A stretch of DNA of 64,000 nucleotides, taken from Persicaria tinctoria (lineage: Eukaryota > Streptophyta > Magnoliopsida > Caryophyllales > Polygonaceae). Where the stretch lies: assembly GCA_037127255.1 (NCBI GenBank), contig JBANSL010000003.1, positions 44,947,314 through 45,011,313 on the forward strand, read 5' to 3'. Each line of letters opens with the position of its first letter. Positions within the stretch are counted from its first letter, which is position 1. Shown here piece by piece: positions 45,691 through 57,361 of the stretch. The translations under genes and the position numbers were made by a program. The notes under the pieces are model-generated. The model ran no database searches and was not told where the DNA came from. It was given only the letters and a program-made list of their open reading frames with translations.

Positions 45691-46715
45691 TAAAGAGCAC
45701 CGCTCTGGTTTATGTTCTTCTTGTCAGTTAGGCAAGCATGCCAGACTTCCGTTTCAGCGTTCTTTAAACACTACTTTCGCACCTTTTGATATTATTCATA
45801 GTGATATTTGGACATCTCCTGTGCCTAGCAAGGAGGGTCATAAGTATTACCTTTTGTTTCTGGATGATTTTACACACTTCTTATGGGTTTTCCCTTTGCA
45901 CTTTAAATCTCAAGTGTTCCCTATCTTTGCCAAATTCCATGCTTACATTAAAACACAGTTTCACACCTCTGTCAAGTGTTTCCAATGCGACAATGGCCGT
46001 GAATGTGACAATAAAGATTTCCACACTTTCTTTAATACCAATGGGATCTCCTATCGCTTATCCTGCCCCTACACCTCGCAACAAAATGGCAAAGCCGAAC
46101 GTGTCATCCGCACCATCACCAATATGATGCGCACTCTTCTCTTCCACGCATCCATTCCCCTCCCTTATTGGCCTTACGCCTTGGCCACCACATGTTACCT
46201 CCTCAACATTCTCCCTACCACCACCCTCAACCATCGCTCACCGTTTCAGGCACTGTATTTCGCTTTGCCCATATATGATCACCTTCGTACATTTGGTTGC
46301 TTATGTTTTCCCAATCAAGCATCCACCGCCCCCCATAAGCTTCACCCTCGCTCTACCCCTTGTGTCTTTCTTGGCTACCCGTCTGATCATCGCTGTTACA
46401 TTTGCCTTGATATCAAGACTCACAGGATCATTCTCTCTCGCCATGTCACCTTTGATGAGTCGCGATTTCCCTTCGCGTCTCCCACACCCCCTGTGTCGTC
46501 GTCAGAGTCTGAGTCACCATTTCCTCACTTCATTCTTCCCCAGAGCTCTCCCGGTGCTCCTGCGTCTCCCCCTCCCCCACCTCCCTCGCCACCCCCCACA
46601 ACCAGACCTCACACCCGCAACGTCTCCGGTGTCTTCAGACCCCGACAGATCGTCTCCATGACCACCGACCATCACCCCGCTATCCACAGTCCTCAAGCAT
46701 CATCCCATCCCCTAC
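45668..46715 (+). CDS. Copia-D integrase (in a shifted frame)
   Basis: Reading resumes in another frame with NKEHRSGLCSSCQLGKHARL, the second half of the HHCC zinc region. The integrase core keeps DDE: HSDIWTSP, CDNGRECDN and QQNGKAERVIRT. It continues to VFLGYPSDHRCY and a Pro/Ser-rich tail. The frame differs from both the gag-PR part and the RT part, so the polyprotein would need two frame changes to be made in full. Confidence 0.88.
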
Positions 46716-48590
46716 GTGCGGCGCCCGCCGCAAGATTCCCCCCCTGGCGGCGCCCGCCGCACCCCCAGCTGCGGCGCCCGCCGCAAGATTTCCCCACTGG
46801 CGGCACCCGCCGCAATAACCTCGCCCCTCCCTCCCCCAACGTCCCAAGCTGGCGCGCCCGCGCCCCACCCTGGCGCGCCCGCGCCCCGACCTGGCGCGCC
46901 CGCGCCCCGACCTGGCGCGCCCGCGCCCCAAGCTGGCGTGCCCGCGTCCTTCGCTGGCGTGCCCGCGTCCTTCGCCTCTCCTGCCCCCATCTTTCCCGAC
47001 TCCCTTTCACCCTCTGCCTCCGCCCAGACCTCCCTCTCCCCCGTTCCCACCTCCCACAAAACCGCCCTCCTAGACCCAAATTGGCAGGCGGCTATGCTCG
47101 ACGAATACAGGGCCCTTACGAAGAATGGCACTTGGGTTCTTGTGCCTCGCCCTCCTGAGGCGAACGTCATTCGCTGTATGTGGCTCTTTCGTCACAAGTT
47201 CCGCTCTGATGGGACATTGGAGCGCTACAAGGCCCGTCTGGTGGTTAACGGTAGATCTCAACAGGCCGGTATTGATTGTGATGAGACCTTCAGCCCTGTG
47301 GTCAAGCCTGCCACTATCCGAGTGGTCCTGAGTCTGACGCTGTCACGCAACTGGGGCATCCATCAGCTGGATGTCAAGAACGCCTTCCTGCATGGTCATC
47401 TGAATGAGACGGTTTACATGTTTCAGCCTCCGGGGTTTGCTGATGCTGAGCGTCCAAAGCATGTCTGTCTCCTCAAGCGCTCTCTGTATGGTCTGAAACA
47501 GGCTCCACGGGGATGGTTCCAGCGGTTTGCGTCTCATCTGCTCCGCTTGGGTTTCATTGGCAGCCGATCAGATACGTCTCTGTTTATCTATCGCAGAGGC
47601 TCGGACTTGGCTTTCCTGCTGCTCTATGTCGACGACATCATTCTCACCGCCTCTTCTGATGCTCTTCGAACGTCCATCATCTCGAGGTTGAGTGCGGAAT
47701 TCGCCATGTCTGATCTAGGTCCGCTGTCTTACTTCTTGGGAGTTGTTGTTCAGCGGCATGCGTCTGGTCTCTTTCTCTCACAGAGTAAGTATGCTGCTAA
47801 GATTGTTGCTCGGGCTAAGATGGTCAACTGCAATCCCGTCGCAACCCCAGTCGATACATCCAACAAGCTCAGTGCTCATTCTGGTCCTTTGGTTGATGAT
47901 CCGACACTGTACAGGAGCCTCGCTGGTGCTCTTCAGTATCTCACTTTCACCAGGCCTGATATCAGTTACACCGTCCAGCAGATCTGCTTGTTCATGCATG
48001 CCCCTAGGGAACCTCATTTCCAGGCTTTGAAGCGGATCATTCGGTACATCAGCGGCACCCTCGAGCTCGGCACCACCATCACTCCTTCCTCTAAGCTTGA
48101 TCTTATGGCGTACACTGATGCGGATTGGGGTGGTTTTCCTGACACACGTCGCTCCACGTCTGGTTACTGTGTCTTCCTCAATGACACTCTTGTGTCTTGG
48201 TCAGCCAAGCGTCAGTCCGTCGTGTCTCGCTCCAGCGCTGAAGCCGAATACCGGGGTGTTGCCAACATTGTATCTGAGTGCTCTTGGCTCCGCAATCTCC
48301 TGCTTGAGCTACGATGCCCCTTACAGAAGGCCACTCTGGTCTACACTGACAACGTCTCCGCCGTCTACCTAGCTAGCAACCCAGTCCAACATCAACGCAC
48401 GAAGCACATTGAGCTTGATCTCCACTTCGTCAGGGACAAGGTTGCCATTGGACATGTCCGCGTTCTACATGTCCCGTCCTCTTATCAGTATGCTGATATA
48501 TTCACCAAGGGTTTACCTAGACAGTTATTCATTGATTTTCGTTCCAGTCTCACTGTACGGACCCCTCCCGTTTCGACTGCGGGGGTTTGA
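46716..48590 (+). CDS. Copia-D reverse transcriptase and RNase H
   Basis: A 624-codon frame, the same phase as gag. After a Pro/Ala-rich repeat it has WLFRHKFRSDGTLERYKARL, QLDVKNAFLHGHL, LYGLKQAPRGWF and the intact catalytic LLYVDDIILTAS. RNase H follows: YTDADWGGFPDTRRSTSGYC, SRSSAEAEYRGVANI and QYADIFTKGLP. The stop codon TGA at 48588 is made by the first three bases of the 3' LTR. Active-site residues are complete. Confidence 0.92.
   Translation: MRRPPQDSPPGGARRTPSCGARRKISPLAAPAAITSPLPPPTSQAGAPAPHPGAPAPRPGAPAPRPGAPAPQAGVPASFAGVPASFASPAPIFPDSLSPSASAQTSLSPVPTSHKTALLDPNWQAAMLDEYRALTKNGTWVLVPRPPEANVIRCMWLFRHKFRSDGTLERYKARLVVNGRSQQAGIDCDETFSPVVKPATIRVVLSLTLSRNWGIHQLDVKNAFLHGHLNETVYMFQPPGFADAERPKHVCLLKRSLYGLKQAPRGWFQRFASHLLRLGFIGSRSDTSLFIYRRGSDLAFLLLYVDDIILTASSDALRTSIISRLSAEFAMSDLGPLSYFLGVVVQRHASGLFLSQSKYAAKIVARAKMVNCNPVATPVDTSNKLSAHSGPLVDDPTLYRSLAGALQYLTFTRPDISYTVQQICLFMHAPREPHFQALKRIIRYISGTLELGTTITPSSKLDLMAYTDADWGGFPDTRRSTSGYCVFLNDTLVSWSAKRQSVVSRSSAEAEYRGVANIVSECSWLRNLLLELRCPLQKATLVYTDNVSAVYLASNPVQHQRTKHIELDLHFVRDKVAIGHVRVLHVPSSYQYADIFTKGLPRQLFIDFRSSLTVRTPPVSTAGV
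46851..46978 (+). repeat. 18-bp tandem repeat coding a Pro/Ala linker
   Basis: About six to seven units of the type CTGGCGCGCCCGCGCCCC plus variants encode GAPAPRP-like heptads in the RT frame. Just upstream (46715-46805) a related CGGCGCCCGCCGCAAGATT-type repeat occurs. The linker separates integrase from RT. Confidence 0.9.
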
Positions 48591-48730
48591 TAGATTACAT
48601 AGGTCTCCTATTGTATAGTGGGCTGAAAGCCCGTTAAGGCCCAATACCTTGTAACCTATATATATGTTATATCAATGAATGGAAACCCTCAAGGAGGACA
48701 TTACAATCAATCTCATGATCTTACAAATTA

Positions 48731-49031
48731 CACTGATTCATTCACAATCACTTTCTGTATGTAAATAAATTACCAAAAGATAATTAGAGGCCATATTAAC
48801 TTCAAGTCTGACTGATACTCAACTGTTGTTGATTTCTTAAAGGTCACATGCACTTGCAATTTGGATGTGTTAAGGCGTGCAGCCAAACAACTAACTTTGC
48901 CAAAACGGCCAAATCCAGAGCCGCGAGGAAGTGAAAGATACTGCAGATTTTTATCTTGTACTCCGTATATTCTATTGATGATAAACCTGGTTACCGAGAT
49001 TGGATCACCTACAACCCTTTGTGAGAACTTC
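48731..49031. other. Unassigned flank right of Copia-D
   Basis: A short open frame (48861-49082) begins MDVLRRAAKQLTLPKRPNPE and has no recognised family. It runs into the MITE, so it is not a complete gene. Confidence 0.3.
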
Positions 49032-49318
49032 GGTGCAACACAAAATTATTTATGTTATTTTTTTATGATGAAAAAATTTTAAAAAATTATATTTAATAAT
49101 TTATATTTGCATCTTTTTTCTTACAAAAAATGATATTTAATAATTATTATAATTAATATTCTATAATAACGATTCTTTTCATTTTAATATTTTTTAAAAA
49201 TATTATTTTATATTAAAAATTTATACAAATATATGTTATTTGATATATACAATGTAAATATAATTTTTATAATTTTTTTCTTCATTAAAAAGTAACACAA
49301 ATAATTTTGTGTGGCACC
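49032..49318. mobile_element. MITE with about 26-bp terminal inverted repeats
   Basis: The left end GGTGCAACACAAAATTATTT is the inverted match of the right end (AAATAATTTTGTGTGGCACC, 49299-49318). The 287-bp body is almost pure A+T. The target duplication is not clear, so the superfamily is left open. Confidence 0.75.
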
Positions 49319-49835
49319 TAAGAGCATGAGCAACCATGGGTTTTACCTACCTTAAGGTTGCTAAAAGGTAAACCCATGTTTGTGGGGTTTACCTTAAGGT
49401 AAGGGGTGGGAAGGGGTTACCTTGGTAGAGAGAGGTAACCTCTTCTACTTTCTAATATTATTTTCTTTTTTTTTAATGATAAAGTAAAATATTCTCTTTT
49501 CCATTTAGATTTAATAATTGTAATAGTGTTTAAAATGAAATAAAACTATATTTATATTGCATTATTTTTTAAAATAAAATATCCCATTGGTTTAATTTTA
49601 TTTTTTTTCTATAATTTGAGCCCAATTTTACCCTATATATACCCGAGGGATTGGTAGTAAATGACCTTTGCCCCGAAAATGTTTGCTAGTCTAACCCACT
49701 ATCCACAACAATTGCAAAGGTTAACCCCCCCTCCCCCAAAAAAAAAATATTGCAAAGTTTTCGGTTGAAAATAACCGGGACAGATGAGAGAGAAAGTAAA
49801 GGAGGAGAGAGAGAGGAAGCAGGGAAGTTATTGTG

Positions 49836-49866
<31 letters not shown>

Positions 49867-50889
49867 GGGGAAGTTAATGTGGATAGACAAAGAGGAAGAG
49901 TGAGAGAGGAAGCAATTTAATTTGAAAATTGTCGAGTCCAGCTGCCTCTCACGGCTTACAAAAGAGGAAGAGAGAGAGAGTGCAACAGTTGCTCATGCAA
50001 ACCTGAGGAAAACAAGAAGAGAAGGAAGAAGAAGAGGAAGAAGACGACAGAGCGAGAGAGGAAAAGAAGAAGCCAACCCGAGGAAGAAGACGACAGAGCA
50101 GGAGAGGAGACGAATAGGCCGATTTTGAAGTAAGTAAACTCTCACAATGCCGATTAAATACGTTTTGCTTGGATTCGTATGGGAGGAACCGATTTGAAGA
50201 ACCTAAACTGGTTTTGATTGTGTGAAAATGGGAAGAAGGGGTCGAATGGGTTGACAGTGCGCAATATCGCCCTGTCATGTAGGAAGTAACCGACGTCAAG
50301 TTAAAAAAAAAAGGGTAGAAAGTTTGGGAACTGGGGTTTGCGCGTCTTGGAGAGAAGGGAATTTTTGGGAATGGGGAAATTGGGCAACTGTCTTGTCGAA
50401 TCCAACTTATCAGGAGCAGGGTGAGTGTAGATACGTTCAGTTTAGGAGGGAATTGGGCGAAATGGGGCATATGATTGTAGATACGTTCAGTTTTGGGGGA
50501 AATTGGATGAAATCCAACGCACTAGGGTTAGGGAAAATGTTAGAAAGGGTGAAACGTTTATGTGGAATCGACATTATCTGGAATAGGGTGACTTGTGTGC
50601 AATTGGAGATATACAGATTGAATAAGTATACTGTCATGTATTCACAAGTATGTGTCATGTGTACCTGTGTTTGTGTCATGTTACGTTTGATATAGATTTG
50701 AAGGGAACCGTGGGTTGGGGGAGACGAATTGATTTGTAGAATACTAAATTTTGGTCTCCCATTATGCAGAATATCTGGTGAATATTAAAAATTTCGTAGC
50801 GAAGTGTAAAGAAGATTGTAGACCATAGAGCTCAAACCTCTGGCGCGGTAAGATGGCTTTCGTTCGAGTAATGTAAGTTGTGATTGTTG
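49319..50889. other. Non-coding stretch: MITE-like start, GA microsatellites, upstream region of the Ulp1-type gene
   Basis: 49323 begins GAGCATGAGCAACCATGGGT, the style of a plant MITE end, without a found partner. GA runs lie at 49795-49862 and 49965-50060. Open frames across the purine-rich block are low-complexity artefacts. Several TGTCATG words occur from 50272 on. Confidence 0.5.
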
Positions 50890-53695
50890 TGTTGCAGTGT
50901 GGCTGACATGTTGAAGTATGTGCAGGCGGTGTACGCCATCCAGAAAGACAAACACTTCAAAGCAAAAATTAACCACCACTCTCGTTGGGGGGCGTTGCAA
51001 GACTGGGCACAAGGGTCCAGTTCTCGGGACAGCTTGTACACTACGTTCTCCAATGACAATTGAAGACGAAGAAGGAGAATTAAACATGGTACAAGATCCA
51101 TGATGCGGTTGTCAGGTTCTTAATAGCTGAGTTCGCTTTTGTCACCGGTCTCAACTGTGGCTATGGCGGAGAGCCCGAGGACGACGCGGCGTTCGAGAAA
51201 GTAGTGTTTCATTTCTTTGGAGTTTCAAAGTGGAAGATGTCCGAGTTCGAGGTGCAGTTCCGTGTGGCAATGGAATCTGAGAAATCGCCAACCAGAAAGT
51301 TGAAATTTGTCCTCCTGATGCTGGTCGAGGGAGTATTGTTCGGGAAGGAACCCAAAAACTACATTCACGGGTGGGTGGTCGACCTTGTCGGCGACATTGA
51401 CAGGTTCCTGGCGTTTCCGTGGGGTCGGCCTTGCTACGAGCGAACGAACGAGTTCCTGAACCGTACAATCGAGAGGAAGCTCCAACGGGATGAGGGCAGC
51501 TCCAATGCACGTTCAGCCTATTGCCTGTTGGGTTTCCCTCTCGCCTTCCATGTTCGTACACAGATTTCACTGGACGCCGTATACAAGTTGACTAGGCGTC
51601 CAATATTTATTGACTGGACAGGGAGTGAATATTTACTAGACAACATTTGTTTGCAGCTATGGGTGTACGAAGCCCTCCCTCCAATGGCTGACCAATTTGC
51701 GAACGTCATAGATGAGAAGTTGTACCCCGGGTGTCTGCGATACGAGTTTATAGACCAAAACCTCGAGTATGCCTCCATCGAAACCCGACTGCAGGAGGCG
51801 AAGGAGGTCGGGCACTTCAATGACCATGCAGCCGTGAGGCCGGTTCTACTCCCCGATGAAGCAGAGGGAGCTACCCGTTTGTACCGCGATGCCCGAAACA
51901 CTCACGACAAGTGGGACAACTTCTTGGACGACATTGTCCGGGAGTTCGTATTAGCAAATATCAAACCCCACCAAAGAAACAACCAGAGGGAGCATGTGGG
52001 TCAACGCAAGAATCAGGGGAGGGCACGCAGACACAAGCTACCCTATTAGAGATCGAGTCACAGTTACTGGCAAAGATGGATGACATGGTGAGGAGTATAA
52101 TCGCGGAGGTAGCCTCGAAGATGGCCACGCTTGAGGAGATGATTGAAAACATGAAGAGGGAACTGAGGTGGAAGGGGACTAGGGCGTCGGAGGAGCAAGA
52201 GGAAGTTCTAGGAATGGAGATAAGGTTATCCTAGTATCAGATTAGACTCGTCATATCATTTAATGTTACTGTCATATTTTTCATATTGGATGTCATGTGC
52301 ATGTTAGAACATGTCATGCCAATTCCAGTATATGTCAATTTACTCAGAGGTCATGTACTTAGGTTCAAGGATCAGTGAAGGACAAAGATAAGGGCAAGGA
52401 GGACGAGGAGAATGACATGGACAAGGGCAAGGAGGAGAGCCAGCCCACGAAGGAGGACAAGGTCAAGGCCAAGGCCAAGGCCATTGAGGTTTGCCCATGA
52501 GACTGTCATGTTAAGATATATCTGATGTCATGTCAATTGTTTTTTACTGACATGTTAAACGCACCATGGGCTGCAAGTTGTAGGAGGAGTTGGTGGCACC
52601 CGGTGCCTCCGAGGTTGAGGCTGAGTCTGAGGTGCCCCTCCTACGGCCGAGAAGAAGCACCCGTCAACATCCTGATACGCTGTCCCAGGCGGACGAAACT
52701 CAGCCAGTGAAGAAGCCGTGTGTGGGAAAGAAGCCAGTGGATGCCGCCGAGCTAGGCATGGCGACGAGGGCAGACGTTGATGCGTTCGCTGCGTGGATGA
52801 AGGACAGAAGTGACCCCATCCGGTCGGTCAAAGACACCCTACTAGAGAAGCAGTTCTTTGGGACACTTCAATCACCGACTACCTGGGTGTCATCCAAGGA
52901 TAATTACGTTCCCACATCGTGGTTCGATGCATCATCTTCTTCCTGATATGGTCTTCTATATAAATGTTTTTTCCTTGCGTCCAACATATTGAGCAAGCTT
53001 GCGCCCTCCTGCGGAAGGACATCAACGCATGTGGCAAGTACGAATGGGTCGTCGTTCTTAATTTCATCTGGGGGTATCTGCTGCAGAAGCAACTGGCATA
53101 TGCAAAGGGGAACCTTCACGTGGTGAAGGTGGACGACAAGGTGACCTAATACTTCGACGACAAGTTGCCGCAGATGTTTCCGACAGGTTGGGCCGATGTC
53201 GACCGGTTGTTGGCACCTTGGAATCTGAAGAACGAGCACTGGGTGGCCCTTGACATCAACTTCGCGGAGTGGACATTGGACGTCTACGATCCTGACATAA
53301 GCCACGTCGCTGAGCGCCATATGTCGGGCCTCCTGAAGCCGGTGACCCACCTCCTCCTCATTTTGATGAACGCCCACCCCGAACATCGAGTCAAATGGGT
53401 CGGCAAAGTCCCGAAACCCTTGGCGTACAGAAGGGTGAAAGGGATTCCCCAAAACAAACAATCGTAAGTCATTATTACCACTTCATTTATAAAAAATTGT
53501 CACGGGTTGGGTGATCATATTTCATTATTGTGATGTAGGGGTGACTGTGGTCCATACGCCATCCGTTACCTGCAGCTCCTCACGACCGGTGACACCAAGT
53601 TCCGTGGCCTGGACGATCAATTCATTGCGGCGTACCGTCAATCCCTTTGTGTTGCCATCTTTCACGGACGTCTTACAACCCCATCCGATCCTTAA
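50890..53695 (+). pseudogene. DUF1985 / Ulp1-like cysteine protease gene (transposon-associated type)
   Basis: Several exons can be followed. 51084 to about 51960 encodes WYKIHDAVVRFLIAEFAFVT, then GLNCG, KLKFVLLMLVEGVLFG and a WGR.CYE segment, matching the plant DUF1985 domain. About 52365-52490 is Lys/Glu/Asp-rich. 52590-52946 follows acceptor TTGTAG. 52970-53463 and 53539-53695 form the C48 protease with HWVALDINFAEWTLDVYDP (His and Asp) and GDCGPYAIRYLQ (Cys). The last intron (53464-53538) is GT-AG and keeps frame. One in-frame TAA (53147-53149) and frame changes near 51090 and 51960 suggest decay. Such genes are often spread by Mutator-like (Kaonashi-type) elements. No inverted ends were found here to prove that. 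Confidence 0.75.
53464..53538 (+). other. Last intron of the Ulp1-like gene
   Basis: Donor TC|GTAAGT and acceptor TGTAG|GGGTGAC are both canonical. Splicing completes a Ser codon and joins directly to the catalytic GDCGPY block. Confidence 0.75.
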
Positions 53696-53876
53696 AAAAA
53701 CTCACCCATTGATTTTATATACATTGTTGGTTTGTGTAGACTTGTTGGTTGGTTTAGAACGCATATTGGCTGGTATGCCGACAGTTGTTACTTCATTTGA
53801 AACTGATGTTTGTTGGTTTTAGACATTTGGATCTGCAGTTATTGGTGGTTTGTGGTATTCGTTTGTTTTTAAGTAT

Positions 53877-53975
53877 GACATGTCAATTGCAATAAATGTC
53901 ATGTCAATACGAGGAAAATGTCATGGCAAAAGCGGATATTGTCATGCCACGAGTGGGGAATGTCATTTGACATTC
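53877..53975. repeat. Degenerate 21-22-bp repeat built on AATGTCATG
   Basis: Four units start AATGTCATG, AATGTCATG, TTGTCATGC and AATGTCATT, at spacings of about 20-22 bp, just downstream of the Ulp1-like gene. Confidence 0.7.
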
Positions 53976-54810
53976 TGTTCACATAATAGAACAAACTAGA
54001 ACTAGAACAAATTAGAACAAAACCCCCATACGAAGTTGTAGAAAGGCAACATACTTCATTGCGAAAGGCGTCTAACCAAAATGGAGTAACTATGTACTTA
54101 ATTGCGAAAGGCACCGCAACTGGAAGTTCCTATGCCCCCGCTTTGTGCGGCGGCGCTTCTGCAATTTCCCAGCCACACCCGTCCACTCTGTTGGTTCAAG
54201 TTTCACAGTCGTCGAAAATGCTCCGGTCTTCCCTTTTCCGCGTTGGTATGCTTCCTCTACTTCCTTTACCGCTCGCTCCGCCTCGTGATCCCACGGGCTG
54301 ACTACATCCTCGACGTCACTTCTCACAGAAATTACATGTTTCCCACGGGCCTAAGCGACTGTGTTGTCCAACTCATCACTTGGTTCTAACTGGACACGTG
54401 GGTATTCTAACTGGACGATTGAGGATTCTAACTGGAAACTCTTCGTTTCGAACTGGAGACCTCTTCCTTCTCGATCGACACCTTGTGCTACCAAAACTTC
54501 CAATTCTTCATCCCCTGCCAAGCGGGGTTTCGTTTTAAACTGTGGGTTATCTTCTTGGGTCAAAGGTGGGCCACCCCCGAGTGAATGGGCCGTTGTGGAT
54601 CCTTCCGTAGTGGTGAAATCTCGTCCAACCTTGCGCACCAGGGAGACATGGAGGTCGATAGGCCAGAATCGTTCACCGGAAAGACCGTTTACGAACTTGT
54701 ATGCCTCCTCTCATCGACATTAAACTTGGCCATCAGTTGTTTCTTCACCGAGCCGCATTCAATACTTTCGTCTACCAATACGGCCTTCCGACTCCTCGAC
54801 GACTTCACGA
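53976..54810. other. Unassigned stretch with a minus-strand heptapeptide-like repeat
   Basis: Minus-strand frames at 54090-54326 and 54351-54638 are hydrophilic. The second contains FQLESSI, VQLEYPR and VQLEPSD in a row, from a 20-bp DNA repeat with the core TTCTAACTGGA. No family is recognised. Confidence 0.35.
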
Positions 54811-56015
54811 CTGTTGTAAGGAGGAAATTGAGTTTAAAATATAATAAAATAGATCAAACCAGATTTAGGCCCACGCAAATAATTACAAGACTCCCTCCAA
54901 TGTAGTAAGAGAAAGTCAGGATCGATCCACGAGGAAGCGTGTCAGCGTATCCTAGGCAGCTGTAAATCTCACAGAAAAGCAAGCAGAAAAGACAAAAACA
55001 AAGAAACAAAGTGATGCGGGACCATCTTCTACAGCTCCAGACACACCCATCATTCTTGGAGAAGGACCCATGACTCGAGCTAGAGCAAAGAAGCTTCAGA
55101 GAGACTCATTCCTATTCGTCACTCACGCTTTGTTCTCGAGCAAGGTTCAACTCCCCGAGCCAACATTGAAGACATACATGTGCCTTGGAGTCCAAGAGGA
55201 GGCCGAGCCACCTTAGAAATGCTTAGGCCGAAATTTCACTAAGTGTTATGTCTAAATTCAGCTTATGAACATTATTGGGCTGAATTGGGCTTTTATTAGT
55301 TATTCGTTTTAAAACATTATTTACTTACGTTCTTAGGTTTATTTAATTAGGCCCATTAGAATTTAGATCTATCTATTCTATCTTCTATCTCCTAGGCCGG
55401 CCAGAACAGCCCTCACAAGGCCTATATATTTTCGCACCTTTCATTGAATTCAATTGGAACTTTTATGAACATAACTCTCTCATATTGAGTGTAAACACAT
55501 CGAGTGTTTGTTGATTCAACTAGAACAGTGCTCGTTGGTCATTGATTGATAATCTCAGCTTGGTTTGCTTTTCCGTTCATCAACTTCACAAGACTTGGTG
55601 AATCTAGTATCCACAAGCCCCCTTCTGGTGCTTCAAGTTGTCCGCTTGATTGTGTCGGATTGTAGAGGCGGGTTATATAGTCATTGGTATTGGTTCCTAC
55701 CCTCTGAGGAGGCCTGGGGTCTTTATCTTGTTCTATATAGATCGACTCGGTCCTTATCGGTCGTGTCTTTATATCAATTTCGAGTCTTTATCAGTTCTTG
55801 CATCGAGTCTTGTTCTTTCTTTATTGTCGACATTGAGTTCTTGCTGTTCTTGATGTTTCTTGTTGAGTCTTGAACGAATCTTGAGCTTTCTTGAATCGTT
55901 TCTTTGAGTCCAGCTGCTGCGTTCTTGCTTTCTTGTTTGTTTCTTTGAGTTCTTGCTTGATTGTCGAAGATCGGACCATCCCACGGCTAACCCCGTATCA
56001 AATTGGCATCAGAGC

Positions 56016-57361
56016 TTTGGTTTCCGACATCAAGATTGAGTCTTTTTTCTTTTCTAAACACAAAATCCACAAAAAGAGTCATTTTCTTGTTTTGGTTATT
56101 TACTTCTTGTTCTTTATTGATTATTGCACTAATCTTGTTGTTTTGATTGTTTGTGGTTGCATAAGCCTAAACACAAAGCCTAGCCGAGACCGTGGAGTCG
56201 ACCAAAGGTGCACACATCCCCTTGTGAACACCCTAAGCCGGCGGAAGAATCTGTCCCCATAGTTGGTGCCTTGGCCGAGTCCATAAAACCACACAAGAAC
56301 CCTAGTTTGTTGTTCCCTTCTATCTTTGGAACTTTTGATCTATCTATATCTAATTCCTTTTATCATTAGCCTATTAAAATTCTGATTTTGGTGGATTTAA
56401 TTCAATTATATCTATCCAATATATCTATAGGCAAAAGATAGATCTTGTTACCATATTTACCCAAAGGTTGTCTATATCTATTCATTAGGGCTATAATTTT
56501 ATTTCTTTCACCTCTATTATCTAAATTTCGAGTCCTTCTCTCTATTGCTGTGTCTTTCTTGCATAAGGTCAAAAAAAAAAAAAAAAAAAAAACAAGAGAA
56601 ATCCGAAAATTCAAAAGAAAGAAATAGTGTTTGTTTGTTTGTTGGTTGTTACACCTAGTGCAAGAAAGCCTAAAGGACTCCACTTTTGGTGATCTTCATA
56701 ACCCTAGTCGACAGCCCTTATTCCCAAACACATATACCTCCACAAAATTGAAGCCCTACCTTGCAACTACAACATCATAACTTAAGGTTTTCAATCAAAA
56801 AGAGGTAAATTTCCATTCTTTCTCAAGTTTTCTTTTATTTCTCTTTTAGTACAGCTACTGTCGAGTGTTTGTGGCTGGTTGTTGAGCACTTACCTTCATT
56901 ATCGAGTGCTGTCCAAATTGTGTCAAAGAGATCTCCTCCTGGTCGAGTCTCTCTTGTTGTGTCGAGTACTGATTTTGCATTAATCTAGTGCTCTCCTTGT
57001 TGTGTTGAGTTGATTCATTGCAATTACCCATCTGTTTTGCTTGAATCGAGTTGCTTTGATTGTTTTATCAACCATCGAGTACTGATTTGCCTTGATCAGT
57101 GCCTTAGTCGAGTTGTGTGCCTCTGTCAAGTTCTCTTCAGCTTGTGTCGAGTACTTGTTGATTGTTGTTTCATTCATTCTCTTGGTTGCATACTTTGATT
57201 GCCTAGTCTTTTGCTTGGTTGTTGATTTGCCCAAAGCGGATTGCCCCAGCAAGCGTGATATATCAATCGAAGAGAGGGAGTGTGAGCGAAACACAATTGA
57301 GAGGTGTTTATATTTTTACTAACCTTTAATATATTTCTTTGTTTCTTTTCTCTTTGTTGTC
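56016..57361 (+). other. Gypsy-C untranslated leader
   Basis: About 1.35 kb between primer site and gag ATG, with a 20-base A tract near 56572-56592 and no long frame. Gypsy-B has a leader of similar design. Confidence 0.7.

Larger units (their letters stand above)
43847..48725 (+). mobile_element. Copia-D: full-length, very young Ty1/copia element
   Basis: The 5-bp duplication AATTA lies at 43842-43846 and 48726-48730. LTRs are 43847-43984 and 48588-48725, both 138 bp. They differ at one base (GTTACATC versus GTTATATC), so the insertion is recent. The primer site TGGTATCACAGC follows the 5' LTR at 43985, and the tract GCGGGGGTT precedes the 3' LTR. All domains (gag, PR, IN, RT, RNase H) are present in copia order. 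The interior is much richer in GC than the surroundings. Confidence 0.95.

Noticed and set aside
46680..47170. Three long minus-strand frames rich in Arg and Gly
   Set aside because: They are produced by the 18-bp GC repeat and its neighbours, opposite the real RT frame.
49922..50128. Lys/Arg/Glu-rich open frame
   Set aside because: It is a GA-rich low-complexity tract without splice or family support.
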